Positions 22,803 through 31,707 of a DNA stretch of 45,806 bases are shown piece by piece. The notes beneath the pieces were generated by a model that ran no database searches, was not told the origin of the DNA, and saw nothing but the letters and a program-made list of their open reading frames with translations. How positions within the stretch are numbered: the first letter of the stretch is position 1; the number at the start of each line of letters is the position of its first letter. Made by a program: the position numbers and the translations under genes. Origin of the DNA: Janthinobacterium sp. (GTDB lineage Bacteria; Pseudomonadota; Gammaproteobacteria; Burkholderiales; Burkholderiaceae_D); contig JANXSQ010000413.1 of assembly GCA_025356595.1 (NCBI GenBank), positions 1-45,806 of the forward strand, in the 5' to 3' direction.

Positions 22803-24191
22803 TCAGAACTGCTCCCAGTCGCCCTCGCCGGCCGTCGACGGCGCGGGCGCGCGGGGCCGCGCCGCGGCGATCTCGTCCATCGTGCTGCCGGCCTGGCCCA
22901 CCAGCTTGCTGCCGATGTCGACCTTCTCGACCGAATCGCCGATCAGCTCCTTGATTTCCTTGGCCGCCGCCGCCGAGCGCTGCGCCAGGTTGCGCACCTC
23001 CGAGGCCACCACCGCGAAGCCGCGCCCCTGCTCGCCGGCGCGCGCCGCTTCCACCGCCGCGTTCAGGGCCAGGATGTTGGTCTGGAAGGCGATGCCGTCG
23101 ATGACGCCGATGATGTCGACGATCTTGCGCGAGGAGGCGTTGATGGAACCCATGGTGTCGACCACCTGGGCCACCACGGCGCCGCCCCTGCCGGCCACGT
23201 CCGAGGCCGAGGCCGCCAGCACATTGGCCTGCCGGGCGTTGTCGGCGTTCTGCTTGACGGTCGAGGTCAACTCCTCCATCGAGGAGGCGGTCTCCTCCAG
23301 CGAACTGGCCTGCTGCTCGGTGCGCGAGGACAGGTCCAGGTTGCCGCTGGCGATCTGCGCCGAGGCCGTGGCGATGGTGTCGGTGCCGGCGCGCACCTGG
23401 CCGACGATGCTTTGCAGGCTGTCGTTCATATCCTTCAGCGCCTGCATCAACTGGCCCGTCTCGTCCTGCGAAGCGACGACGATGCGGGCCGTCAGGTCGC
23501 CGTCGGCGACGCGGCGCGCCAGATGGACGGCGGCGTTCATCGGCCCGGTGATGCTGCGCGTCGAGAACCAGCCGGCGAACAGCGCCAGCGCGGCGGCCAC
23601 CACGGCCAGCGTGGCGATCAGGAGGGTTGCCGTGGCGAAGGCCTCCTTGTTCAATTTCGCCTCCTCGTTCATCTTGCCGGACTGGAACTGCGCCATCTCG
23701 CTCAAGGCCGCGACATAGTTCCTCTCGGACTCGGCCACCTTGCCGCCCAGCAGGGCCTTCGCCTCGGCCAGCTTGCCCTCGCCCACCAGCGCCAGCAATT
23801 CGGTCTGCTTGGCCGCGTCCTTGCCGCGCGCGTCCAGGATCGCGGCCATGATCTCGCGCGCCCGGGGCGCGTTGATGACCTTGCCGAAAGCCTCCAGCGT
23901 TTCCTTGTTCTTGGCGCGGATGGCGCCCATCAGCTCGACCTGTTTCTTGACGCCCTCGGCGTCGCCGGCGATGACGGCGTCGCGCATGCGCTGGTGGATC
24001 AGCGCGACGTTGTACTTCACCTCGTTGATCATCACCACCTTGGCGTAGCGGTCCTCCAGCATATTGTTCACGCGCTGCTCGGCGCCGCGCATGCCGGACA
24101 CGGCGATGGCGGCGATCGCCACCAGCAGCAGCACGACGAAACCGAAGGCCACGCCCAGCCGCGCGCCTATCTTCAAATTGGAAAATTTCAT
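22803..24191 (-). CDS. Methyl-accepting chemotaxis protein (MCP 2), lacking part of the C-terminal signalling arm
   Basis: 462 residues, short for this type (usually about 520-560). Helix 1 is at about 12-30, the periplasmic four-helix (Tar-like) region at about 35-190, helix 2 near 190-210, then HAMP and the signalling hairpin with its tip at about 387 ([20 protein letters not shown]). After GSTMDEI the chain goes straight to [24 protein letters not shown] 1 has about 72 residues after the same MDEI, so the return arm with its second methylation helix is missing. The end DWEQF looks like a CheR/CheB-binding pentapeptide (xWxxF) and has been kept, so the loss is in frame and internal. GGGGGAG lies upstream of the ATG. 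Signalling ability is doubtful. Confidence 0.9.
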   Translation of the reverse strand: MKFSNLKIGARLGVAFGFVVLLLVAIAAIAVSGMRGAEQRVNNMLEDRYAKVVMINEVKYNVALIHQRMRDAVIAGDAEGVKKQVELMGAIRAKNKETLEAFGKVINAPRAREIMAAILDARGKDAAKQTELLALVGEGKLAEAKALLGGKVAESERNYVAALSEMAQFQSGKMNEEAKLNKEAFATATLLIATLAVVAAALALFAGWFSTRSITGPMNAAVHLARRVADGDLTARIVVASQDETGQLMQALKDMNDSLQSIVGQVRAGTDTIATASAQIASGNLDLSSRTEQQASSLEETASSMEELTSTVKQNADNARQANVLAASASDVAGRGGAVVAQVVDTMGSINASSRKIVDIIGVIDGIAFQTNILALNAAVEAARAGEQGRGFAVVASEVRNLAQRSAAAAKEIKELIGDSVEKVDIGSKLVGQAGSTMDEIAAARPRAPAPSTAGEGDWEQF

Positions 24192-24258
24192 GCTCGTGCT
24201 CCCCCGGATGGATTGAATACAAGCGGCGCTCTGCGGCGCCCTGGCTACGTGAACAACG

Positions 24259-24750
24259 CTACGTCAACAACTTCTGCACCATGCCCATCTCGGCGCTCGA
24301 CATCAGGCGTTCGATGTCCATCAGGATCAGCATGCGCTCGTCCACCACGCCCAGGCCGATCAGATGGTCGGTGTTGAGCGAGGACACCATGTCCGGCGCC
24401 GGCTTGATCTGCTCGGCCTTCAGCGTCGTCACGTCCGACACGCTGTCGACCACCATGCCCACCACATGGCCGCCGATGTTGAGGATGATGACGACGGTGA
24501 ACTGGTCATAGGTCGGCGTGCCCAGGCCGAACTTGATGCGCATGTCGATGATGGGCACGATCACGCCGCGCAGATTGACGACACCCTTGATGAACTCGGG
24601 CGCGTGGGCGATCGCCGTGACCGCCTCGTAGCCGCGCAATTCCTGCACCTTCTGGATATCGATGCCGTACTCTTCCTTGCCCAGGGTGAAGGCGAGGAAT
24701 TCCAGGCGGTGGACGGGCGGCGCGGTGTCGCGTTCGGGAGTGGAGGGCAT
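24259..24750 (-). CDS. cheW: Chemotaxis adaptor CheW
   Basis: 163 residues, one CheW (SH3-like) domain: [20 protein letters not shown], then [18 protein letters not shown] and [13 protein letters not shown], the classic blocks. CheW couples MCPs to the CheA kinase at the inner membrane. AAGGAAC lies just before the ATG at 24750; an in-frame ATG at 24825 is less likely. It is the first gene of a minus-strand chemotaxis run (cheW, MCP 2, MCP 1, Cache); no cheA or cheY lies in the window. Confidence 0.94.
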   Translation of the reverse strand: MPSTPERDTAPPVHRLEFLAFTLGKEEYGIDIQKVQELRGYEAVTAIAHAPEFIKGVVNLRGVIVPIIDMRIKFGLGTPTYDQFTVVIILNIGGHVVGMVVDSVSDVTTLKAEQIKPAPDMVSSLNTDHLIGLGVVDERMLILMDIERLMSSAEMGMVQKLLT

Positions 24751-25012
24751 GCTGTTCCTTTCGTCCGAGGGCACGGAGCATGAGGGGAAACGGACGCGGC
24801 GGCAGTGCGCTTGCGCGCCGCGCAAGCATTAGAAAACACTTAATATTTTTGCCAAAATACACACAGAACTTAGAGCAACATAAACCAATTATCGGCAAGA
24901 GTCCAGAGTTCTTGGTGCCCTCAAGCAATTGCGCAACGAAGCTTATTTGTCTGCCAGCTTTGCCTTTTTTGCCGCCATGACACTCCGGCAAGGCGGCCGG
25001 CGAAGCCGCCGC
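24751..25012. promoter_or_regulatory. Intergenic region upstream of the chemotaxis cluster
   Basis: 262 bases holding no gene I can support. The part at 24830-24980 is much A/T-richer than the surroundings and probably carries the cheW promoter. I could not decide on a sigma-28 or sigma-70 site by eye. Confidence 0.35.
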
Positions 25013-25480
25013 TCAGGCCGGCCCGCCGGCGGCCAGCAGGGCGCGCACCCGGGCGGCGTCGCGCGCCAGGCGTTCGCGCCGTCCCAGCGCGGCGAAGGGA
25101 TTGAGGAAGCGCGTCAACTGGCGCCACAGCAGCAGCGGCGTGTCGCCGCGGCGGCGCGGGATGATGTGCAAATGCACATGCGGCACATGTTGGTTGGCGC
25201 CCTGCCCGTTGTTGAGTAGGAAATTGGTGGCGCGCACGGCGGCGTCGCCGCGCCAGGCCGCCGAGCAGCGCGCGCCGACACGAAACAGCTGCGCCACGCT
25301 CTCCTGCGGCAAGTCCTCGAGATGCTCGGCGTGGCGCAGCGCCACCACCAGCAGGTGGCCGCGCGTCAGCGGAAAGGCGTCCAGCAGGACCACGCAGTGG
25401 GCGTCGCGGTGGACGATGTCGGCGACGACGCGCCCGGCCAGGATGGCGCAAAAGACGCAGTGTTCCGTATCGTGGTTCAT
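25013..25480 (-). CDS. HIT family nucleotide-binding protein
   Basis: 155 residues. The histidine triad is complete, HVHLHIIPR (H-x-H-x-H), and the N-terminal CVFCAIL pair plus DAFPLTRGHLLVV are standard for HIT hydrolases. They cleave nucleotide phosphoramidates or dinucleoside polyphosphates. The last third (PLLLWRQLTRFLNPFAALGR) resembles the longer HIT proteins common in proteobacteria. I chose ATG 25480 because it begins the conserved MNHDTEHCVFC. It is a single gene. Confidence 0.9.
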   Translation of the reverse strand: MNHDTEHCVFCAILAGRVVADIVHRDAHCVVLLDAFPLTRGHLLVVALRHAEHLEDLPQESVAQLFRVGARCSAAWRGDAAVRATNFLLNNGQGANQHVPHVHLHIIPRRRGDTPLLLWRQLTRFLNPFAALGRRERLARDAARVRALLAAGGPA

Positions 25481-25544
25481 GGCTTCCGATCTTATAATTA
25501 ATGCAATGAAGCCATGATAGAACAAGGCGCCGCGCGCCGCCAGC

Positions 25545-25564
25545 TCAGGTCAGGTCAGGTCAGG
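25545..25564. repeat. Four tandem TCAGG pentamers over a stop codon
   Basis: TCAGG x 4 exactly. Read on the minus strand, CCTGA repeats supply the TGA stop of the ybhR-type gene and a second TGA just after it. A change in copy number would move the end of that protein. Confidence 0.8.
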
Positions 25565-26658
25565 CGCCTGCGGAACAGCCAGGCCGCCAGCGGCAGGGTC
25601 AGCAGCGCCATCAGGGCCAGCGGCCAGATGTCGTCCAGCACCGCGCCCAGGCCCACCCCCTCCAGATAGACGCGCTGCACCAGGTCGACGGCGTAGCGCA
25701 GGGGATTCAGGCGCGTCAGCGCCTGCATCGGCGCCGGCATATTGCGCACCGGCGTGGTCAGGCCCGACAACAGCACCATCGGCATCAGCAGCACGAAGGT
25801 GTACAGCATGGCCTGCTGCATGTTCGCCGCCAGCGCCGAGATCGACAGGCCCAGCCCGACGCTGGCGACGGTGAACAGCAGCAGCCCGGCGTACAGCGTC
25901 GGCGCCGAGCCGGCCAGCGGCACCTTGAACCAGAACAGCGCGATGAGCAGCACGATGCTGGCCTGCGCCATGCCGATCAGCACCGGCGGCAGAGCCTTGC
26001 CGAGCATGATTTGCGCCGGGCTGAGCGGCGTCACCAGCAACTGGTCGAAGGTGCCCTGCTCGCGCTCGCGCGCCACCGACAGCGCCGTCAGCATCAGCGT
26101 CTGCAGCATGCTCAGCGAGGCGATCAGTCCCGGCAGGATGTTCCAGCGCGTCTCCAGGTTCGGGTTGTACCAGGCGCGCGTCTCGACGCGCAGGGCGGCG
26201 CCGGCGCCGCGCTCCTCGTTGAAGGCGGCCACCACGCTGCCCACGTAGGCGGCCGCCGTGCCGGCCGTGTTCGAGTTGCGCGCGTCGAGTATCAACTGCA
26301 GCGGCGCCGCCTCGCCGGCCGCCAGTTGCTGCGCGAAGCGGGGGCCGATCTGCAGCACGAACAGGGCGTCGCCGGCGTCGATGACGGCGCCGATCTCTTG
26401 CTGGGTGCGCAGCTCGGCGACGCGCCGGAAGATGCCGTTGCCCTCCATCTTCGCCACCAGGGCGACCGAGGCCGGGCTGCGGCTCTGGTCGAGCAGCGCG
26501 TAGGAGGCCTGGTTCAGGTCATAGCTGGCGGCGTAGCCGAACAGCACCGTCTGCACCAGCACCGGCATCAACAGGATGACGCGGCTGCCCGGGTCCTTCA
26601 GCACGGCCAGCAGCTCCTTGCGGCAGAGGAAAAACAGGGCGATCAGGTAGTGGCGCAT
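25555..26658 (-). CDS. ybhR: ABC-2 type permease, YbhR-like
   Basis: 367 residues with an N-terminal helix (about 25-45), a large extracytoplasmic domain (about 50-175), then five helices starting near NILPGLIASLSMLQTLMLTA. AREREQGTFDQLLVTPLSPAQIMLGK is the ABC-2 hallmark. It forms one half of the membrane channel with the YbhS-like protein. The ATG is 3 bases past the YbhS stop. In E. coli YbhGFSR is a drug-efflux (and reported cation/proton) exporter under CecR; the full set is here in the same order. Confidence 0.9.
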   Translation of the reverse strand: MRHYLIALFFLCRKELLAVLKDPGSRVILLMPVLVQTVLFGYAASYDLNQASYALLDQSRSPASVALVAKMEGNGIFRRVAELRTQQEIGAVIDAGDALFVLQIGPRFAQQLAAGEAAPLQLILDARNSNTAGTAAAYVGSVVAAFNEERGAGAALRVETRAWYNPNLETRWNILPGLIASLSMLQTLMLTALSVAREREQGTFDQLLVTPLSPAQIMLGKALPPVLIGMAQASIVLLIALFWFKVPLAGSAPTLYAGLLLFTVASVGLGLSISALAANMQQAMLYTFVLLMPMVLLSGLTTPVRNMPAPMQALTRLNPLRYAVDLVQRVYLEGVGLGAVLDDIWPLALMALLTLPLAAWLFRRRLT

Positions 26659-26661
26659 GGC

Positions 26662-27798
26662 TCAGTCCAGACTCTTGCGCGTGGCCCGGCGCGCCAGCGC
26701 CAGCAGCAGCACGGCGTAGGCGGCCAACACCGCGCCGTGGTGGGCGATCAGGGGCCAGTTGTTGCCCGACAGGAGAAGGGTCTTCAACAGTTCGATGTAA
26801 TAGGTGGCCGGCAGCAGGTGGCCCACCAGGCGGATCGGCGCCGGCACGCTGCGCAGGTCGAACAGGAAGCCGGACAGCATCAGCGCCGGCATGAAGCTGA
26901 GCACCAGCGCGAACTGGCTGGCCAGGAACTGGCTCCTGGTGGCCGCCGAGATGACCAGGCCCAGGCCCAGCGCGACCAGCAGGTAGAGCATGGAGACGAG
27001 GACGATCAGCGCCAGCGAGCCGACCATCGGCACGGCGAACAGGAAGCGCGCCGCCAGCAGGCACAGCGCCAGCCCCACCATGCCGACGCAGAAATAGGGG
27101 ATGACCTTGCCGAGCAGGATTTCGCTGGGCCGCACCGGCGTCACGAACAGCGCCTCCAGCGTGCCGCGCTCCCATTCGCGCGCCATCACCAGCGCCGTCA
27201 GGAAGGCGCCCACCAGGGTCATGATCAGCACGATCAGGCCGGGCACCAGATACCAGGTGCTGGTGTTGGCGGAATTGAACCACAGGCGCTGCTCGACGAC
27301 GACGCGGCCCGGCGCCGCCTCCGCCGCGGCGGAGCGCTCGGCGCGGCGCAGCGCCGGCTGGGCCAGCGCGCCCTGCACATAGCCGGCGACGATGCGGGCG
27401 CGGTTGGCGTCGGCGCCGTGCAGTATCAGCTGCGCGGCGCCCTGCCCGGCCGCCTGGCGGGCGGAGAAATCGCCGCGCAGGCGCACGATGGCGTCGACGC
27501 GGCGCGCCCGCATCAACTCCTCGGCCTCGCGCATCGAGGGCAGCAGCGCGGCGGAAAAATAGGGCGAGCGCAGCAGGCCGGAGACGGCCTCGCGCGCCTG
27601 CGGCGCGGCGTCCTCCAGCACCACGGCGATGGGCGCGTTGCGGACGTCGAGCGACAGGCCGTAGCCGAACAGCAGGATCAGCACGATGGGCAGGACGATG
27701 CCGATGGCCAGGTTGCCGGGGTCGCGCAGGAGCTGGCGGAACTCCTTGCGCAGCAGCGCCCGCAGGCGCATGCCGAAACCCGCCGACAGGCCATGCAT
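26662..27798 (-). CDS. ybhS: ABC-2 type permease, YbhS-like
   Basis: 378 residues. N-terminal helix LAIGIVLPIVLILLFGYGLS, extracytoplasmic domain about 55-180, then five helices beginning WYLVPGLIVLIMTLVGAFL. The ABC-2 block is MAREWERGTLEALFVTPVRP. The start at 27798 follows the ATPase stop by 2 bases. Together with the YbhR-like protein it would make the heterodimeric pore. Confidence 0.9.
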   Translation of the reverse strand: MHGLSAGFGMRLRALLRKEFRQLLRDPGNLAIGIVLPIVLILLFGYGLSLDVRNAPIAVVLEDAAPQAREAVSGLLRSPYFSAALLPSMREAEELMRARRVDAIVRLRGDFSARQAAGQGAAQLILHGADANRARIVAGYVQGALAQPALRRAERSAAAEAAPGRVVVEQRLWFNSANTSTWYLVPGLIVLIMTLVGAFLTALVMAREWERGTLEALFVTPVRPSEILLGKVIPYFCVGMVGLALCLLAARFLFAVPMVGSLALIVLVSMLYLLVALGLGLVISAATRSQFLASQFALVLSFMPALMLSGFLFDLRSVPAPIRLVGHLLPATYYIELLKTLLLSGNNWPLIAHHGAVLAAYAVLLLALARRATRKSLD

Positions 27799-27800
27799 GC

Positions 27801-29519
27801 TCACGCGGCCGCCGCCAGCGCGCGCTCGCGCTCGACGATGGCGATGAAGGCCGCGTCCATGTCGGCCACGTCGCCGCCCTGGCGGCGCACCTCCCGCGGC
27901 GTGCCCAGCGCCAGCACGCGGCCGGCGTCCTGGATGACGATGCGGTCGCAGTACTCGGCCTCCTCCATGAAATGGGTGGTGATGATGACCGTCGTGCCGG
28001 CCGCCGCCAGGGCCGTGATGCGGCGCCAGAAGGCGCGCCGCGCCAGCGGATCGGCGCCGCTGGTGGGCTCGTCGAGGAAGAGGATTTCCGGTTCGTGCAG
28101 CAGCGCCGCCGCCATCGCCAGGCGCTGCTTGAAACCGCCCGGCAGGTGGCCGCTGGGCGTGTGCTCCCGCCCCTCCAGGGCGAATTCGCGCAGCACGGCC
28201 GAGACGCGCGCGGCCAGCGCCTTGCCGTACAGGCCGTAGGCGCCGCCGAAGAACTGCAGGTTCTCCAGCACCGACAGGGTGCCGTACAGCGCGAACTTTT
28301 GCGCCACGTAGCCGATCTTGCGGCGCGCCTCGGCGCGCGCGTGGCGCAGGTCGACGCCGGCCACGCGCAGATAGCCGCTGCTGGCCGGCAGCAGGCCGCA
28401 CAACATGCGGAAGGTGGTCGTCTTGCCGGCGCCGTTCGGACCGAGCAGGCCGAAGATCTCGCCGCGGCGCACCGCGAAGGAGGTGCTGTCGACGGCCGTG
28501 AAGGCGCCGAAACGGCGCACCAGTTCGCGCACCTCGATCACCACTTCGCCGTTCGCCGGGGCGGCGGGCGGCGCGGCGACGGCGGGCGGCGCCCCGTCCG
28601 TGGCGCGCAGCAGGGTCATGAAGCCGTCCTCCAGGCCCGCCTCGGCCGGCTCGACGGTGGCGCCGGCCAGCAGCGCGGCGGACGGCGCGGCGCGGCGGAT
28701 CAGGCGCACCCGGCCGCCCTGCGGCACCGCGTCTATGGTCTCGGGATCGTCGAGCAGGCGCGCCTGCAGGGTGCGGGCGGGCTCGCCGCCGGCCGGCGTC
28801 GCCAGGTAGACCAGGCCGGCGGCGCCGGCGCGCAACTGCGCCGGGCTGCCCTGCGCCAGCAGGCGCCCGGCGCGCAGCACCAGCACCCGCTCGCAGCGCT
28901 GCGCCTCGTCCATATAGGCGGTGCTGACGATGACGCTCAGGCCCTCCTCGCCGACCAGTTGCTGGATGATTTGCCACAGTTCCCGGCGCGACAAAGGATC
29001 GACGCCCACGCTCGGCTCGTCGAGCAGCAGCAATTCCGGCGAGCGCACCAGCGCGCAGGCCAGGCCCAGCTTCTGCTTCATGCCGCCCGACAGCTGGCCG
29101 GCCGGGCGCGTCGTGAAGCGCGCCAGGTCCGTCATGTGCAGCAGGCGCGCGTAGCGCTCGCGGCGCGCCGCCGCCGGCACGCCGTGCAGGTCGGCGTACA
29201 GGTCGAGGTTTTCCCGCACCGACAAATCCTCGTACAGGCCGAAGCGCTGCGGCATGTAACTGATGCGGTTCTGGATCGCCTGGGCCTGCGTGGCCGCGTC
29301 CAGGCCCAGCACCGCCAGACTGCCGGCGTCGGCCGTCATCAGGCCGGCGGCCAGGCGCAGCAGCGTGGTCTTGCCGGCGCCGTCGGGCCCGACCAGGGCC
29401 GTCAGCGTGCCGGCCGCGATCTCCAGCGTCACCCCGTCCAGCGCGGCCAGCTTGCCCTTGCCGCCCGGCGCGGCGAAGCTCTTGCACAGGCCCACCGCCG
29501 CCAGCGCCGGCGCGCTCAT
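27801..29519 (-). CDS. ybhF: Dual ATPase of efflux ABC transporter, YbhF-like
   Basis: 572 residues, two fused nucleotide-binding domains. NBD1 has Walker A GPDGAGKTT (about 43-51), signature LSGGMKQKLGLA and Walker B LLLLDEPSVGVDP. NBD2 (from about 325) has GPNGAGKTT, the variant signature LPGGFKQRLAMA and LFLDEPTSGADP. The LPxGFKQ signature is a known trait of YbhF-type second domains. Between them lies a linker of about 80 residues rich in Ala/Pro. The start overlaps the membrane-fusion gene by 4 bases (ATGA). Confidence 0.93.
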   Translation of the reverse strand: MSAPALAAVGLCKSFAAPGGKGKLAALDGVTLEIAAGTLTALVGPDGAGKTTLLRLAAGLMTADAGSLAVLGLDAATQAQAIQNRISYMPQRFGLYEDLSVRENLDLYADLHGVPAAARRERYARLLHMTDLARFTTRPAGQLSGGMKQKLGLACALVRSPELLLLDEPSVGVDPLSRRELWQIIQQLVGEEGLSVIVSTAYMDEAQRCERVLVLRAGRLLAQGSPAQLRAGAAGLVYLATPAGGEPARTLQARLLDDPETIDAVPQGGRVRLIRRAAPSAALLAGATVEPAEAGLEDGFMTLLRATDGAPPAVAAPPAAPANGEVVIEVRELVRRFGAFTAVDSTSFAVRRGEIFGLLGPNGAGKTTTFRMLCGLLPASSGYLRVAGVDLRHARAEARRKIGYVAQKFALYGTLSVLENLQFFGGAYGLYGKALAARVSAVLREFALEGREHTPSGHLPGGFKQRLAMAAALLHEPEILFLDEPTSGADPLARRAFWRRITALAAAGTTVIITTHFMEEAEYCDRIVIQDAGRVLALGTPREVRRQGGDVADMDAAFIAIVERERALAAAA

Positions 29520-30517
29520 CGCGGCGCGCCGGCGGCGAAGCGCACCGTCGCCGGCATCCCCAGGCGCAACTGGTCGCGCGGATCGTCGACCTCGACGCGC
29601 ACCTCGTACACCAGGCTGGTGCGCAAGTCCTCCGTCTGCACCGTCTTCGGCGTGAACTCGGCCACCGAGGAGATGTAGCCGAGGCGGCCGGCGACGGGCG
29701 CCTCCGGATGGCTGTCGCTGCTGACGCGCGCCGCCATGCCCGGCTTGAGCAGGCCCAGCTCGCTCTCGCGGACATAGGCGCGCACCCACTTCGGATCGTT
29801 GATCGCCAGCGCGTAGACGGGCTTTTGCGGACTGGCCATGTCGCCCGGTTCGAGCAGGCGGCTGCGCACCACGCCATCGACCGGCGACTTCAGCACCAGT
29901 TGTCCGAGGCGATGGCGCAGCAGCGCCAACTGGGCCGCGCCAGCGTCGAGCTGGGCCTGCGCCTCCGCCAGCTCCTCGCGGCGCGGCCCGGCCACGCGCA
30001 GCGCCAGGGTCTGCCGCGCGCCGTCGGCGGCGGCGGCGGCGACGCGCAGGCGCGTGGCGGCGCCGTCGACATCCTGGGCGCTGACGGCGAAACCACCCGC
30101 CTCGGCGTTGGCGCCGCGCAGGCGGCGCAATTGCTGGCCGGCGTTCTCCTCCTCGGCGCGCGCCGAACGCAGCGCCGCGCGCGCCTGCTCCAGCTCCTCG
30201 GGACGCGCACCGTTGCGCAAGCGGCGCAGGACTTGCTCGCGCACCGCCCACTGCGCCTGGGCCTGCGCCACCTCCAGCGTCAGGGCGGCCGGATCGAGTT
30301 CGCCCAGCACCTGGCCGGCGCGCACCCGCTCACCCTCGCGCGCGGCGAGGCGGACGATGCGTTCGCTGCCGTTGAAAGCCAGCGACACCTGGCGCAGATC
30401 CACGTTACCATACAGGACCAACCCGGCCTCGGCGGGCGGGCGCTGCGCCAGATACCAGGCCAGCCCAAGGCCGGCGGCCAGCGCCACGGCGGCCAGGCCG
30501 AGCAGTTTTTTGTTCAT
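29516..30517 (-). CDS. ybhG: Membrane-fusion (HlyD/EmrA-like) subunit, YbhG-like
   Basis: 333 residues. One N-terminal helix (MNKKLLGLAAVALAAGLGLAW), then a lipoyl-like barrel (residues about 35-80), a long coiled-coil hairpin (about 85-200, rich in Ala/Arg/Glu/Leu) and the returning beta-barrel (LVLKSPVDGVVRSRLLEPGD). It would bridge the ABC pump to the outer membrane. It is the first gene of the ybhGFSR unit. No outer-membrane factor is encoded nearby; a TolC from elsewhere may serve. Confidence 0.9.
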   Translation of the reverse strand: MNKKLLGLAAVALAAGLGLAWYLAQRPPAEAGLVLYGNVDLRQVSLAFNGSERIVRLAAREGERVRAGQVLGELDPAALTLEVAQAQAQWAVREQVLRRLRNGARPEELEQARAALRSARAEEENAGQQLRRLRGANAEAGGFAVSAQDVDGAATRLRVAAAAADGARQTLALRVAGPRREELAEAQAQLDAGAAQLALLRHRLGQLVLKSPVDGVVRSRLLEPGDMASPQKPVYALAINDPKWVRAYVRESELGLLKPGMAARVSSDSHPEAPVAGRLGYISSVAEFTPKTVQTEDLRTSLVYEVRVEVDDPRDQLRLGMPATVRFAAGAPR

Positions 30518-30578
30518 GTCAGATTTCCCATCCTCGGCGCCAGGCGGGCGCGGCCATGGCTTCAATTCTAATTTGAAT

Positions 30579-30593
30579 TTGAACGATGTTCAA
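30579..30593. promoter_or_regulatory. Palindromic operator between efflux operon and TetR regulator
   Basis: TTGAAC-GAT-GTTCAA is an exact 15-base dyad midway in the 91-base spacer between the two divergent genes. A looser dyad (TTCAATTCTAATTTGAA) lies just to its left at 30561-30577. It is the expected site of the adjacent TetR-type repressor, acting on both promoters. Confidence 0.7.
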
Positions 30594-30608
30594 TATACCA
30601 TTCGGAGT

Positions 30609-31268
30609 ATGAACCCTGTCCTTCCCAAGACGATGCGCCCAAGCATACGCGGTCCCAGCGCGCATGGGGGCGCGACACGCCAGCACATCCTCGCCGTGGC
30701 CGGCCCGCTGTTCGCCGCCGGCGGTTACGAAGGCATCACCAGCAAGGAAGTCTGCACGGCGGCCGGCGCCAATCTGGCCGCCGTCAACTACCACTTCGGC
30801 AGCCGCGAAGGCTTGTACGCGGCCGTGCTGATCGAAGCCCACCGGCGCCTGCTGAGCCGCGCGGCGCTGGAGGACATCGCCGCCGGTCCGGGTGACGCGC
30901 GCGCCAAGCTGGGCCGCATCATCGACGGCTTGCTCGAAGGCATGGGCAGCGAGGGCTGGCACCTGCGCCTCTTCATGCGCGAACTGCTCGCCCCCACGCC
31001 GACGCTGGGCGCCGTCCTGCTCCAGGAAGTGGCGCCGAAACTGGCCATCCTCACCGCCCTGCTGGCCGAGGCCGGCGGCATGGCGGCGGACGAGCCGCGC
31101 GTGGCGCGCTGCTTCCTGAGCGCCTTTGCCCCCTGCATGTTGCTGCTGTTGGCCGACACACACCTCCTCAGCCGCGTCATGGGCGACGTCTGGCAAGACC
31201 CCGCCGCCTTGTCGCGCCACCTGAAAACCTTCGCCCTCGCCGGCCTCGACGCCATCGCCGCGTCCTGA
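30609..31268 (+). CDS. cecR: TetR family regulator, CecR (YbiH)-like
   Basis: 219 residues. The N-terminal HTH reads RQHILAVAGPLFAAGGYEGI and continues TSKEVCTAAGANLAAVNYHF, followed by an all-helical ligand domain with LLEGMGSEGWHLRLFMRELL and QEVAPKLAIL, wording shared with CecR-type repressors. In E. coli CecR controls ybhGFSR in response to cefoperazone and chloramphenicol; here the gene is divergent from the same operon rather than in line with it. GGAG lies close before ATG 30609; an ATG at 30633 is also possible. Confidence 0.88.
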   Translation: MNPVLPKTMRPSIRGPSAHGGATRQHILAVAGPLFAAGGYEGITSKEVCTAAGANLAAVNYHFGSREGLYAAVLIEAHRRLLSRAALEDIAAGPGDARAKLGRIIDGLLEGMGSEGWHLRLFMRELLAPTPTLGAVLLQEVAPKLAILTALLAEAGGMAADEPRVARCFLSAFAPCMLLLLADTHLLSRVMGDVWQDPAALSRHLKTFALAGLDAIAAS

Positions 31269-31296
31269 AACGGGCGATTTGCGTTAGTATCCAGCG

Positions 31297-31707
31297 ATGA
31301 TGCTTGCCCTCCCTCTACGCCTGCTGCCGGGCCAGGACCTGCGCGCCGCGCTGCAAACGGTGCTGCTGGAACACGGCCTCGCCGCCGCCTTCGTCGTGCA
31401 GGGCATCGGCAGCCTGAGCGTGGCGCAATTGCGCCTGGCCGGGGCCAGCCAGGCCACGACATTGCGCGGCGACCTGGAGATCCTGACGCTGGCCGGCACG
31501 CTCTCGCCCGACGGCGCGCATCTGCACATGGCGCTGGCCGACGCGCAGGGGCGCGTCACGGGCGGCCACGTCGGCGCCGGCTGCATCGTGCGCACGACGG
31601 CGGAAATTCTGCTGGCCCTGTTGCCGGAGCAGCGGTTTTCGCGCCGGCCCGATCCGACCACCGGTTTCGCCGAACTGGCCATCGCCGCGCGCGCGGCGCC
31701 GCCATGA
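31297..31707 (+). CDS. PPC/DUF296 domain protein
   Basis: 136 residues, the stand-alone bacterial form of the PPC domain that plants fuse to AT-hooks. The G-x-H-x-H block is GAHLHMAL, followed by GGHVGAGCIV; the His residues suggest a metal site at the trimer interface. The bacterial function is unknown. Two ATGs in a row (31297, 31300) are possible starts. Its TGA overlaps the ATG of the sirtuin gene by 4 bases, so the two proteins are made together. Confidence 0.87.
   Translation: MMLALPLRLLPGQDLRAALQTVLLEHGLAAAFVVQGIGSLSVAQLRLAGASQATTLRGDLEILTLAGTLSPDGAHLHMALADAQGRVTGGHVGAGCIVRTTAEILLALLPEQRFSRRPDPTTGFAELAIAARAAPP

Noticed and set aside
27801-29519. Variant ABC signature LPGGFKQ in NBD2 as a sign of a dead ATPase
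   Set aside because: This variant is normal for YbhF-type second domains; Walker A and B are intact.
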